Below are positions 37,703 through 45,133 of a stretch of DNA of 64,000 nucleotides, one piece after another. Location of the stretch: positions 3,685,334 to 3,749,333 of the forward strand of contig NZ_JARVRS010000001.1 in assembly GCF_030209575.1 (NCBI RefSeq), read 5' to 3'. How positions within the stretch are numbered: position 1 is the first letter of the stretch; the number at the start of each line of letters is the position of its first letter. The position numbers and the translations under genes are program-made. The notes beneath the pieces were generated by a model that saw only the letters and a program-made list of their open reading frames with translations, had not been told where the DNA came from and did no database searches. The stretch is from Leifsonia sp. fls2-241-R2A-40a (GTDB lineage Bacteria; Actinomycetota; Actinomycetes; Actinomycetales; Microbacteriaceae).

Positions 37703-38545
37703 ATGGAGCTGGACAGGCTGAGCAGGGCCGGAACGGACTCCGACCCGCAGACGCTCCTGCGCGAGCTCATCGAGAGCGTCACGCGTTCGCTCCCCGCTGA
37801 CGTCGTCTCCAGCATCCTCACCGTCGAGCGCACCCGCTCGCTGGCCGACTGGCTGGCCCGTCGCCCGGGTTCGATCCTCGGGTTGCGACTGCGCGGTGCC
37901 GCCGAGGCGCTGTCATTGCGGTGGGAGCCGGAGGCCGGCTGGACCGCCGAGGTCGAGCAACTCTACGGGACGGTCACGCTCTCAACCCGCACGATCACCC
38001 TCGGTCAGTGGTTGACGGCGTTCGCCGAGCTCGTGTCCGGCCTCGCGATGCACTCCGCCAAAGACTCGGCGGACTCGGCGCGGGCACTGCAGTCGCTGGG
38101 AATCCTGCCGCCCGGCTCGGAGATCCACCTCGACCACGCCAACCTCGCGGGAGACCTGCTGACACTCGCCGCGCGTCTCGGACGCCGCGTGCCGGAGGAG
38201 GCTGTGGCGGCCGTGGGCCGGATCGGTGAGCTGCTCGCCGAGACCCTGCCGCGCGTGACAGGAACGGGCGAGCCGGAGATGATCGTGAAGCTGGCCGCGA
38301 CCGTCTACCTTCCCGACACCCTCAGGGCGTACCTCGCTCTTCCCGCCGGATGGGCCGCCGAGCATGTGCTGGCGGGCGGTCTCACCCCCGCTCAGGCGCT
38401 GATCGCCCAGCTCGAGGCGCTCGAATCCGGGGCGCGGACCCTGAGGGATGCGGCGGTCGAGCACGACGCGTCGGCCCTCCTGGTCAACGGACGCATCCTG
38501 GCCGACCGATTCGCCGGCCCCCGCCTCGAGCTCGACCTGCCGTGA
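37703..38545 (+). CDS. Hypothetical protein, mainly helical
   Basis: This 280-residue soluble protein is preceded by CAGGAG; an earlier in-frame ATG at 37667 has no ribosome site. Segments include LLRELIESVTRSLPADVVSS, ILGLRLRGAAEALSLRWEP, TVTLSTRTITLGQWLTAFAE and TVYLPDTLRAYLALPAGWA. It has no signal peptide or membrane helix. I recognise no family. GC content and codon use are like the core genes. It converges on the DUF805 gene. Confidence 0.7.
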   Translation: MELDRLSRAGTDSDPQTLLRELIESVTRSLPADVVSSILTVERTRSLADWLARRPGSILGLRLRGAAEALSLRWEPEAGWTAEVEQLYGTVTLSTRTITLGQWLTAFAELVSGLAMHSAKDSADSARALQSLGILPPGSEIHLDHANLAGDLLTLAARLGRRVPEEAVAAVGRIGELLAETLPRVTGTGEPEMIVKLAATVYLPDTLRAYLALPAGWAAEHVLAGGLTPAQALIAQLEALESGARTLRDAAVEHDASALLVNGRILADRFAGPRLELDLP

Positions 38546-38563
38546 CGTCGCGGTGAGCCGCGG

Positions 38564-39058
38564 CTAACGACCCGACGTCAACGCTTCGGCACCGGTTCCC
38601 GGCGTTTGTTCTGCGATCCGCGGCTTGTCGAATCGTGCTCCATCGGGATCCTGGACTCCCGCCAGGTTGATCAACAACATGATCGGGCCGATCAGCGGAA
38701 TCAGGCCGAAGAAGAACAGGCCCCCGGAACTGTTCACGTCGTGGAGTCGCCGCCAGGTGACGGCGAGCATCGGAACGACGAGGGCGATGGCGTAGCCGTT
38801 AAGCACGAGAAACCATACGAGCGAAACCACCCGGTATGCCGTCTCGGGGAGCAGCGGGAACGGCAATGGAAGGACAATGCCGCCGACGAAGAGCGAAACG
38901 ACGGCGACGAGCACCGCGAACCAGAATTCCGATCGGCTCGCGCGGCCCGTGAACGTCGCGTACTTCCGCCAGAACCTCGCCGCGGCCTGGTCCATCGTCG
39001 CGTGCCGAAGCGGCCGGTCGAGGGGCGTTGCCGAATCGCCCTGGCTCGAGATGGTCAC
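38564..39058 (-). CDS. DUF805 family membrane protein
   Basis: This 164-residue protein has the DUF805 start FWRKYATFTGRASRSEFWFAV, four membrane helices, and the conserved WRRLHDVNSSGGLFFFGLIP and DPDGARF. The family is common and of unknown role. It starts at GTG 39056-39058; TAGTGT (complement at 39065-39070) ends six bases before it, suggesting a leaderless message. It is downstream of a decayed nucleotidyltransferase gene on the same strand. Confidence 0.85.
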   Translation of the reverse strand: MTISSQGDSATPLDRPLRHATMDQAAARFWRKYATFTGRASRSEFWFAVLVAVVSLFVGGIVLPLPFPLLPETAYRVVSLVWFLVLNGYAIALVVPMLAVTWRRLHDVNSSGGLFFFGLIPLIGPIMLLINLAGVQDPDGARFDKPRIAEQTPGTGAEALTSGR

Positions 39059-39093
39059 GCTCGAACACTAGTGCTCAGCGACGGCTTCAGCCC

Positions 39094-39324
39094 TCATCGG
39101 GCGACCCCGCGCCCCAAGATCTGCTCGAGCTCTTCCTTCAGTTGGAAGTAGTCGTGGAGCAGCCCACCGCGGCCCGGCAAGAAGTCCACGAGGAAATCTA
39201 TATCGCTTGTCTCGCGGTCGAAGTCGTCTCCAAGCACCGACCCGAAGATACGGAGTCGCTCGACCCCATGTGCTTCGCACGCGGGCGCGATCGCCTGCAG
39301 GTCGACTGGAACCGCGGTGATCAT
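39094..39324 (-). pseudogene. Truncated MntA-type nucleotidyltransferase
   Basis: This 76-residue frame carries the minimal nucleotidyltransferase motif LRIFGSVLGDDF followed by SDIDFLVDFLPG (the GSxxx...DxD catalytic pattern). Normal MntA antitoxins of HepT/MntA modules are about 95-110 residues. Here the frame stops (TGA at 39094-39096) right after ILGRGVAR. The next in-frame codons read GLKPSLSTSV, which resembles the lost C-terminal end of the family with a few residues missing. No HepT toxin gene is adjacent. It looks like a decayed module, though a short functional form is not excluded. Confidence 0.6.
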
Positions 39325-39401
39325 GGCAGGGATTGTCCCATGTCAACCGATCCCGCAGGACCGACCGCGCTCGGCGCTGCGACGATTGGCCTTCCGTGGA
39401 A

Positions 39402-39845
39402 TCAGCGCGCGCCGTTGCCGCCGTTCCAGCCGTGCTCACCGGCCAACGCTTTGAGTCGCGCATGCTCGTGTGGGTCGCGTAGCTGCCACCCGTAGCTTTC
39501 GACGACGACGTAGCTCGCGCCATCGCGCTCGACGCGCGACCGATCCTCGCCGAGACCGCCCGTGTACACCTCCTCGTCGAGCCAGATGACGAGCTGTGAC
39601 ACCCAATCCCGCGCGTTCTCCGGCGTGACGTAGAGCCAGTGCTGCGGCGCGACCGCTGAGGGCAATGCAATCTGGATTCGCGCTGCGAGACCGTCTCGCT
39701 GTCGCACTTCGAAGTCCGCGAGGCCCGGGAGCGCCCGTACATCGAGAACGCGATAGTCGTACCGGGCTGGTCTACCGGGCGACGAGGCGTACCGCCATTC
39801 GTCGATGCTCTTCAGCTCGGCGATGACGTCCACATCCGCGATCAA
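39402..39845 (-). CDS. Hypothetical protein
   Basis: This is a soluble protein of 147 residues if it starts at the TTG (complement 39843-39845) behind the strong site GGGGAGGA; a GTG at 39869 gives a longer form that would overlap the preceding small frame. Segments are VIAELKSIDEWRYASSPG, PQHWLYVTPENARDWVSQLV, VYTGGLGEDRSRVERDGAS and a Trp-rich end. There is no recognised family. It lies in the small-gene accessory stretch left of tRNA-Lys. Confidence 0.55.
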   Translation of the reverse strand: MIADVDVIAELKSIDEWRYASSPGRPARYDYRVLDVRALPGLADFEVRQRDGLAARIQIALPSAVAPQHWLYVTPENARDWVSQLVIWLDEEVYTGGLGEDRSRVERDGASYVVVESYGWQLRDPHEHARLKALAGEHGWNGGNGAR

Positions 39846-39865
39846 CTCGATTCCTCCCCTGCAGC

Positions 39866-40039
39866 TCACCAGAAGAATGCGTCGACGACGGCATCGACGA
39901 GCTTCCCGATAACGTGTCCGACGCCGGCGAAGAATCCTCGTCTGGTCTGTTCGGGGCTGGTCTCTCGTTCATGACGTCCCACGCGACCCGTCCTCTCCGG
40001 CACCGCATCCTCGAAACGGCCCGCGCTTGCATCTGACAC
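39866..40039 (-). CDS. Possible small protein with amphipathic C terminus
   Basis: A 57-codon frame from GTG 40037-40039 ends with the hydrophobic/amphipathic segment RRGFFAGVGHVIGKLVDAVV followed by DAFFW. Its TGA overlaps the start region of the next gene on the same strand (GTG 39867-39869), which hints at coupling. The N-terminal half is charged and low-complexity. No clear ribosome site was found, so this is tentative. The alternative frame at 39772-40083 reads as compositional shadow. Confidence 0.3.
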   Translation of the reverse strand: MSDASAGRFEDAVPERTGRVGRHERETSPEQTRRGFFAGVGHVIGKLVDAVVDAFFW

Positions 40040-40168
40040 ATCGCGTCGCGGCTCGGCTCGCTCGGCTCGTCGAATTGTGGCATATGCCGACCATCGCAGC
40101 GTTTCCGCTCATGCGCGTGGCTGCCCTCCCATGGGCGATGATGTCTTGAGGTGATCGGGAGGGCTACT

Positions 40169-40471
40169 GTGAAATCGTTCTGGGATCAGCCCAGCACTCC
40201 GAATGACCCTTTCGCGGGCGTCTTGCTTCTTCTGATCAGAGGCATCCTGCTGTGGCTGCTCGTGCCGATCGGCTTGATCATCTGGCCTTTCTCCCTTCCC
40301 TGGTCCGAGTGCGGGCCAGGCAATTTCCTCGGGTGGCTGGACAACAATCAGATCGCCGCGCTCCAGCGCTACGTGCTTCGGCCCGGATTCCCTGAGCCTC
40401 AGTGCGAGTGGGTCCACTTCCGGGACATCAAGGCAGTCAGCCATCGGATTCGCTTCGGGGATTGGGCTTAG
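40169..40471 (+). CDS. Small membrane protein, unknown
   Basis: This 100-residue protein starts at GTG 40169 behind GGGAGGG. One long hydrophobic stretch (VLLLLIRGILLWLLVPIGLI, then IWPF) is followed by a hydrophilic domain (NFLGWLDNNQIAALQRYVL, FPEPQCEWVHFRDIKAVSH). I recognise no family. The frame is clean and the ribosome site is good. Confidence 0.6.
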   Translation: MKSFWDQPSTPNDPFAGVLLLLIRGILLWLLVPIGLIIWPFSLPWSECGPGNFLGWLDNNQIAALQRYVLRPGFPEPQCEWVHFRDIKAVSHRIRFGDWA

Positions 40472-40496
40472 CGGCCCTCGCCCACCCGTTCGACTA

Positions 40497-40685
40497 GTGA
40501 CCGGGCGATCGACCAGAGAACACGCTGACGAGCGAGACAAGGTGCTCGGCCACGAGAGCGCCGCCATGACACGTGACGTGTACGCGGATCTACTCGACGA
40601 GGACCTCGACATGGTCACCGCGCGGCTCGACGAGGCGGTGACAAAGATGGCCACAACCGCTGGAACCGACGATGAGCCGGTTTAG
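40497..40685 (+). pseudogene. C-terminal fragment of a tyrosine recombinase
   Basis: The frame contains KVLGHESAAMTRDVYADLLD followed by EDLDMVTARLDEAVTKMA, matching the end of phage-type integrases (LGHxSxxMTxDVYADL). The tyrosine within VYADL is the catalytic one. Everything before it, including the catalytic Arg and His boxes, is missing. It lies about 420 bases from the 3' end of the tRNA-Lys gene, a usual integration target, so it is probably the remnant of an element that entered there. Confidence 0.75.
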
Positions 40686-40698
40686 GGCGCCAGAAAAC

Positions 40699-40965
40699 TC
40701 ACGTCTCAGGGTCTTCGTCTTCGAACCAGCCCTCAGCTTCGCTGACAGTCAGCCCATGCGTGTACGCGACGAGCTGACCGAGGAATTCGGTTCGGTTGTA
40801 GTCGGGTCCTACGCTTCGAGCACACCAGTCGCCGTCATCCAGCTTCACGAGCATGAATACAGACTCAGCCTTCGTGCCTTCGGGCAGCGGGGCCACGAGG
40901 AGGTCCCCCAGCACTTGGGCCGCCGGGACGGGGTCGCGTCGTTCATCGGTTGCCATAACCGACAT
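40699..40965 (-). CDS. Hypothetical protein
   Basis: This 88-residue acidic protein has segments VPAAQVLGDLLVAPLPEGTK, VFMLVKLDDGDWCARSVGPD and EFLGQLVAYTHGLTVSEAEG. Starts at ATG 40963-40965 or 40954-40956 are possible; the ribosome site is weak. It may be a small regulatory or phage-derived protein. No family recognised. Confidence 0.55.
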   Translation of the reverse strand: MSVMATDERRDPVPAAQVLGDLLVAPLPEGTKAESVFMLVKLDDGDWCARSVGPDYNRTEFLGQLVAYTHGLTVSEAEGWFEDEDPET

Positions 40966-41044
40966 TGTTCAGCATCCGAGAATGATTCCCGCACAATAAC
41001 AAGCAGGCAAACGGCCTCGTCACGCGCCGACTCCCGAAAACGAA

Positions 41045-41086
41045 GAAGCCCCCGATCCCTGTGTTTCCCAGGGATCGGGGGGCTTC
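41045..41086 (-). terminator. Terminator after tRNA-Lys
   Basis: Arms GAAGCCCCCGATCCCTG (from 41045) and CAGGGATCGGGGGGCTTC (to 41086) form a long stem with one bulge. On the minus strand it lies 18 bases beyond the tRNA 3' end and is followed by a T-rich stretch (TTCTTCGTTTTC), so it is a good intrinsic terminator. Confidence 0.9.
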
Positions 41087-41103
41087 TCGCACCTCGCGGT
41101 GTG

Positions 41104-41179
41104 TGGTGCGCCCCCAGGGACTTGAACCCTGAACCCATTGATTAAGAGTCAATTGCTCTGCCGATTGAGCTAGAGGCGC
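41104..41179 (-). tRNA. tRNA-Lys (anticodon CTT)
   Basis: This 76-base gene includes the encoded CCA. The acceptor stem is GCGCCTC/GGGGCGC with discriminator A, the anticodon loop CTCTTAA gives CTT, and the T-arm is CAGGG-TTCAAGT-CCCTG. All stems pair. Its 3' end faces the accessory stretch that holds the integrase fragment. Confidence 0.97.
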
Positions 41180-41256
41180 ATCCGATCCGGTTTCCCGAAC
41201 CGAGGCTCAACACTAGCATCCGTTTCGCGCTCTTCGCCAATCGGGGCGGGGCGGCC

Positions 41257-42360
41257 TCAGCTGCGTTCTTTGCGGGGCATGACGACCTCTTTGATGATGA
41301 GGATGATTCCGGCCGAGATGGGAATCGCGACCAGCGCCCCGGGCAGGCCGAACAGCGTGGAGCCGGCCAGCGCCGAGATCAGGACCACCGATCCGGGCAC
41401 CTGCACGGCCTTCCCCATGACCCGCGGTGTGAGGATGTACGCCTCGACCTGCATGTAGATCAGCATCAGCACGAGCACGACGACACCGCTGACCGGCGAG
41501 TGGATGAACGCGAGCACCGACATCACCGCCGTCGTGAGCACCGTCCCGATCAGGGGGATCAGCGTGATGAAGAAGGCGGCGAGCGCGATCAGGAACGCCC
41601 CCGGAACCCCGGTGGCGAGCAGCAGGATGAGGCTGTACACCGAGTTGCAGAAGGCGAGGATGACCATCCCGCTCAGGTACTTGCCGAAGTTCTGCAGGAT
41701 GCGTTCCGAGTAGCTCTCGAAGCTCGCCCGGCGCGAGTGGCGGACGAGCCGGTAGGCGGCCTGCTTGGTGGCGTCGTACGACGCGATGAAGTAGATGGTC
41801 AGGATCCCGATGAAGAAGCCGGTCGTCACCGCGTTGAGCACCGACAGCCCGAGGCCGACGAGGCCGTTGCCGATGGTCGCCCAGGTCTTCGGGTTCTGCA
41901 CCTGCTGTCCGATCCAGCTGACCAGCTGGCTCAGCGCACCGTTCGTCGCCTGGTCGACGCTGTCGAACCAGCCCTCCTTCCGGAGCACCGTGATCTCCTG
42001 GGGGACGGCGGTGGCGAGGAACGTGATCTGCTGGGCGATCAGCGGGACCACCACCCAGATTATGCCGACGAGCACGGCGACGATGATCAGGATGACCGTG
42101 GTGATCGCCCACCCGCGTCGCATCCCCCGGCGCTGGAACCAGCGGATGAGCGGGTCGAGTCCGACGGTGGCGAACATCGCCAGGAACACCGAGAAGATGA
42201 TCGAGCGCAGCCCGTACAGCATGAACCCCGTCGCCACTGCGCCGATGGCTCCGAGAGCGACGAGGTAGCCGAACAGCAGGGGGCTGCGGTGCAGCAGCGT
42301 GTCACCGCCCGCATCCGATGCTCCCCCTCGGCCACTCACCGGCCGCCGGATGAACCGCAT
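41257..42360 (-). CDS. AI-2E family transporter
   Basis: This 367-residue protein has about eight membrane helices. Family features include FLAMFATVGLDPLIRWFQRR, the long central amphipathic region, LIPLIGTVLTTAVMSVLAFI and VYMQVEAYILTPRVMGKAV-like helix 7 (here IYMQVEAYILTPRVMG). Members export autoinducer-2, act as Na+/H+ antiporters or have unknown substrates, so the role is open. CGGAGGCACT precedes the ATG. Confidence 0.88.
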   Translation of the reverse strand: MRFIRRPVSGRGGASDAGGDTLLHRSPLLFGYLVALGAIGAVATGFMLYGLRSIIFSVFLAMFATVGLDPLIRWFQRRGMRRGWAITTVILIIVAVLVGIIWVVVPLIAQQITFLATAVPQEITVLRKEGWFDSVDQATNGALSQLVSWIGQQVQNPKTWATIGNGLVGLGLSVLNAVTTGFFIGILTIYFIASYDATKQAAYRLVRHSRRASFESYSERILQNFGKYLSGMVILAFCNSVYSLILLLATGVPGAFLIALAAFFITLIPLIGTVLTTAVMSVLAFIHSPVSGVVVLVLMLIYMQVEAYILTPRVMGKAVQVPGSVVLISALAGSTLFGLPGALVAIPISAGIILIIKEVVMPRKERS

Positions 42361-42529
42361 AGTGCCTCCGCTCCGCCCGTGGGGCTAGGGCGAGCGTATT
42401 GGAGGGCGTCACAGGCGACAAGGACCACCGCGACAACGATGCACGGCTGCAATGTCCCGAGAAAAGCTATCCTACGGACCCGGAAGCGATCACACTGGGT
42501 CCACTGGCGTTCAACCGGGGAGGTTGGGC

Positions 42530-42898
42530 ATGGGCACGCTCACGTATGACTCGATCGTCATCGAGTTCGAGGACAGGCTGCTCGCGCACCTGCAGATCGT
42601 CATCGTCAACAAACTGCGCCGGCGGGAGTCGTTCGCGATGTCGTGGCGTGACTCGGCCGAGGTCGGCGACGGCCGCAGCGCGATCTGGCTCGACCCCAGC
42701 ATCCCGATGTACTTCAAGTTCGACGGTTCGCGCATGCCCGCGATCAACCGCGAGTGGGTGGAGCGGCTCACCGAGTCCGCCTGCAGCTCGCACGGCCTCG
42801 TCGTCGTCGGTGAGGACGGCGAACTGACCGACCACGTCGGCCGGGTCGGAGCGATGGCTGTGCCGGTTCCGATGAGGGCCGTCGTCCACACGCGGTGA
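42530..42898 (+). CDS. DUF7882 family protein
   Basis: This 122-residue protein begins MGTLTYDSIVIEFEDRLLAH, with VIVNKLRRRESFAMSW, SAIWLDPSIPMYFKF and NREWVERLTESACSSHGLVV. It belongs to a short protein family of Microbacteriaceae that databases have sometimes mislabelled as ATP-dependent DNA ligase; no ligase motif (KxDG) is present. Function unknown. GGGGAGG precedes the ATG. Confidence 0.8.
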   Translation: MGTLTYDSIVIEFEDRLLAHLQIVIVNKLRRRESFAMSWRDSAEVGDGRSAIWLDPSIPMYFKFDGSRMPAINREWVERLTESACSSHGLVVVGEDGELTDHVGRVGAMAVPVPMRAVVHTR

Positions 42899-42902
42899 CA
42901 GG

Positions 42903-42949
42903 CCCGACCTGCGGTCACCTGACCTGCGGTCGCCCGACCCGAGGTCAGA
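42903..42949. repeat. Three short imperfect direct repeats
   Basis: Three units of about 16 bp related to CCGACCTGCGGTC follow one another (CCGACCTGCGGTCA, CTGACCTGCGGTCG, CCCGACCCGAGGTCA) in the gap between the convergent genes ending at 42898 and 42945. They could fold into weak alternative hairpins and serve as terminator. Confidence 0.5.
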
Positions 42950-43289
42950 GGAGGTCGTCGAAGGGGTGGTGACCGCCGTCGTCCGCCTGATCGTCGGACT
43001 CGACGGCCGGCTTGTGCGGCGCCAGCTCGGCGGTGAGGGCGCCGAGCTTCGCCACCAGCTCATCGTCACGCAACTCCGGCCCGACCAGTTCGACGGGCTC
43101 GCTCACGATCTGGCTGGCCGGGCCGAGCAGCATCTCGATCCGGTCGAGTTCGCCCTGCATCGTGCGACCCGGAACGAAGATCGTGTCGGCGATGCCGTGC
43201 CGGGCCAGCGCCCTGGCGTACTCCATCAGGGCCTCCGCCAGCGCATCCCCGGTATAGAACGAGCTTCCCGCATAGACGATCCTTCGCAT
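42945..43289 (-). CDS. Hypothetical protein
   Basis: This 114-residue protein begins MRRIVYAGSSFYTGDALAEA and contains LARHGIADTIFVPGRTMQGE and ELDRIEMLLGPASQIVSEPV, with an acidic tail ending HHPFDDLL. It looks soluble and alpha/beta; no family recognised, but the even composition and good frame suggest a real gene. It is divergent from hisN. Confidence 0.65.
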   Translation of the reverse strand: MRRIVYAGSSFYTGDALAEALMEYARALARHGIADTIFVPGRTMQGELDRIEMLLGPASQIVSEPVELVGPELRDDELVAKLGALTAELAPHKPAVESDDQADDGGHHPFDDLL

Positions 43290-43347
43290 GTCCCACAGGT
43301 ACCCTCCGCCGGGCCACCTGCCAAGCCCGCGACGCTAGGCTCGATCC

Positions 43348-44151
43348 GTGCCTGACACTGCAGCGTCCTCGTCCCTCGCCGCCGATCTCGATCTCGCCCT
43401 GAGCCTCGCCGACGCGGCCGACCGTCTCTCGCTCGGCCGTTTCCGCGATCGGGACCTGCACGTGGAGACGAAGCCCGACCGCTCCCCCGTGACCGAGGCG
43501 GACCTCGCTGTCGAGCGCGCGATCCGCGAGACGCTCGCGACCGAGCGGCCCGGCGACGGCATCCTGGGCGAGGAGTACGGCACCGAGGGCGACGTCACCC
43601 GGCAGTGGATCGTCGACCCGATCGACGGCACGGCCAACTACCTGCGCGGGGTTCCCGTGTGGGGCACCCTCATCGCTCTCGCGGTCGACGGCTCCCCCCG
43701 CGTCGGCGTGGTCAGTTCGCCGGCTCTCGGCCGCCGCTGGTGGGCCGTGACCGGAGGCGGTGCCTGGACGACGGATGCGCCCGGCGCCGAGCCGCGGCGC
43801 ATCCGCGTCTCCGGCGTCGACGACCTGGAGCACGCCTCCCTCAGCTTCCAGAGCATCGCACAGTGGGATGAGGCGGGGTACCTCGACCGGCTCGTCGCGC
43901 TCACGCGGCGTGTCTGGCGCGACCGGGCGTACGGCGACATGTGGTCGTACATGCTCCTGGCGGAGGGCCTCGTGGATGCGGTGGGCGAGTTCGGCGTGAA
44001 GACGTACGACCTCGCCGCGCTCATCCCGATCGTCGAGGAGGCCGGCGGCACCTTCACGTCGGTCGACGGCACGCCCGGACCGGGCAACGGCTCGTCGCTC
44101 GCCTCGAACGGACTGCTCCACTCGGCTCTGCTCAACGCCCTGGCCGGGTGA
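43348..44151 (+). CDS. hisN: Histidinol-phosphatase of the inositol-monophosphatase family
   Basis: This 267-residue metal-dependent phosphatase has the motifs EADLAVERAIRE, GEEYG (metal Glu), WIVDPIDGTANYLRGVPVW (metal Asp residues) and MWSYMLLAEGLVDAVGEFG with YDLAALIPIVEEAGG. The FDxK/YDLAA region and length fit actinobacterial HisN, which removes phosphate from histidinol phosphate; a general inositol phosphatase is the alternative. A TAGGCT box (43336-43341) lies six bases before GTG 43348, so it is probably leaderless. Confidence 0.85.
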   Translation: MPDTAASSSLAADLDLALSLADAADRLSLGRFRDRDLHVETKPDRSPVTEADLAVERAIRETLATERPGDGILGEEYGTEGDVTRQWIVDPIDGTANYLRGVPVWGTLIALAVDGSPRVGVVSSPALGRRWWAVTGGGAWTTDAPGAEPRRIRVSGVDDLEHASLSFQSIAQWDEAGYLDRLVALTRRVWRDRAYGDMWSYMLLAEGLVDAVGEFGVKTYDLAALIPIVEEAGGTFTSVDGTPGPGNGSSLASNGLLHSALLNALAG

Positions 44152-44197
44152 CGGCCGCTACTCCCGCGAGCCGCCTCCGCCCCCTAGGCTGGCGACG

Positions 44198-45130
44198 ATG
44201 AGCACACCGACTTCCACGACGGCGGAGCCGCTGGTCCACATCTCGAACTTCCGGATGGACTTCGGCCGCACCACGGTGATCCGCGACCTGTCGTTCGACA
44301 TCCAGCGCGGCGAGACCTTCGGCTTCCTGGGCAGCAACGGTTCCGGGAAGACCACGACCATCCGCGCCCTGCTCGGCATCTACCAGCCGACCGCCGGCGT
44401 CCTCCACATCGACGGCCGCGACTTCAGCCCGGAGGCGGGCGAACGGCTCGGCTACCTTCCGGAGGAGCGCGGGCTGTACAAGAAGGAGTCCGTCATCGAC
44501 GTGATGGTCTACTTCGGCCGGCTGAAGGGCCTCGGCGCGGAGCAGGCGCGCCGCTGGTCGCGCGAGTACCTGGAACGCGTCGGGATCGGCGAGAAGGAGA
44601 AGGTGCGCCTCGACAAGCTCTCCGGCGGCCAGCAGCAGAAGGTCCAGCTCGGCGTGACGATCATGAACGAGCCCGAGCTGCTCATCCTCGACGAGCCGAC
44701 CAAGGGCTTCGACCCGGTCAACCGGCGTCTGCTCATGGACATCATCGACGACCAGAAGCGCGCGGGCGCCACGGTGATGATGGTCACCCACCAGATGGAG
44801 GAGGTCGAGCGCCTGTGCGATCGCGTCATCCTGCTCAAGGATGGGGTGGCCCGGGCGTACGGGACCGTCGAGCAGGTGCAGGAGCAGTTCGGCGGCACGA
44901 TCATCCACGTCGACCATGTCGGCGCGATCCCGGATTCCGCCGCCTATCGCGTGCTGTCCGACGACGGCGGGCACGCGCAGCTGGAGGCGGCCGACGGTGC
45001 GGACCCGTCCGCGATCCTCCGCAGCCTGGTGGATGCGGGCGTCGCGGTGTCGCGCTTCTCCCCCACCCGAAAGTCTCTGGACGACATCTTCGTCGAGGTC
45101 TACGGCGCCGAAAGCCGCCAGGAGGACTGA
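44198..45130 (+). CDS. ABC-2 type exporter ATPase (NatA-like)
   Basis: This 310-residue ATPase has Walker A GSNGSGKTTTIRALLG near residue 50, signature LSGGQQQKVQLG and Walker B ELLILDEPTKGFDPVN with intact catalytic Glu. Its C-terminal extension (about 80 residues) is typical of NatA/ECSA-type exporters. A TAGGCT box (44185-44190) lies seven bases before the ATG, a leaderless promoter. The permease starts three bases after its stop. Confidence 0.93.
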   Translation: MSTPTSTTAEPLVHISNFRMDFGRTTVIRDLSFDIQRGETFGFLGSNGSGKTTTIRALLGIYQPTAGVLHIDGRDFSPEAGERLGYLPEERGLYKKESVIDVMVYFGRLKGLGAEQARRWSREYLERVGIGEKEKVRLDKLSGGQQQKVQLGVTIMNEPELLILDEPTKGFDPVNRRLLMDIIDDQKRAGATVMMVTHQMEEVERLCDRVILLKDGVARAYGTVEQVQEQFGGTIIHVDHVGAIPDSAAYRVLSDDGGHAQLEAADGADPSAILRSLVDAGVAVSRFSPTRKSLDDIFVEVYGAESRQED

Positions 45131-45133
45131 GCC

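Noticed and set aside
39772..40083. 103-codon minus-strand frame starting at an ATG
   Set aside because: Ser/Arg/Met-rich without domain and overlapping a better gene; the other frame (39866-40039) looks more protein-like.
41104..41180. A second copy of the tRNA-Lys end bounding the accessory stretch
   Set aside because: I searched the sequence to the left by eye for the T-arm and acceptor sequence and found no convincing repeat.
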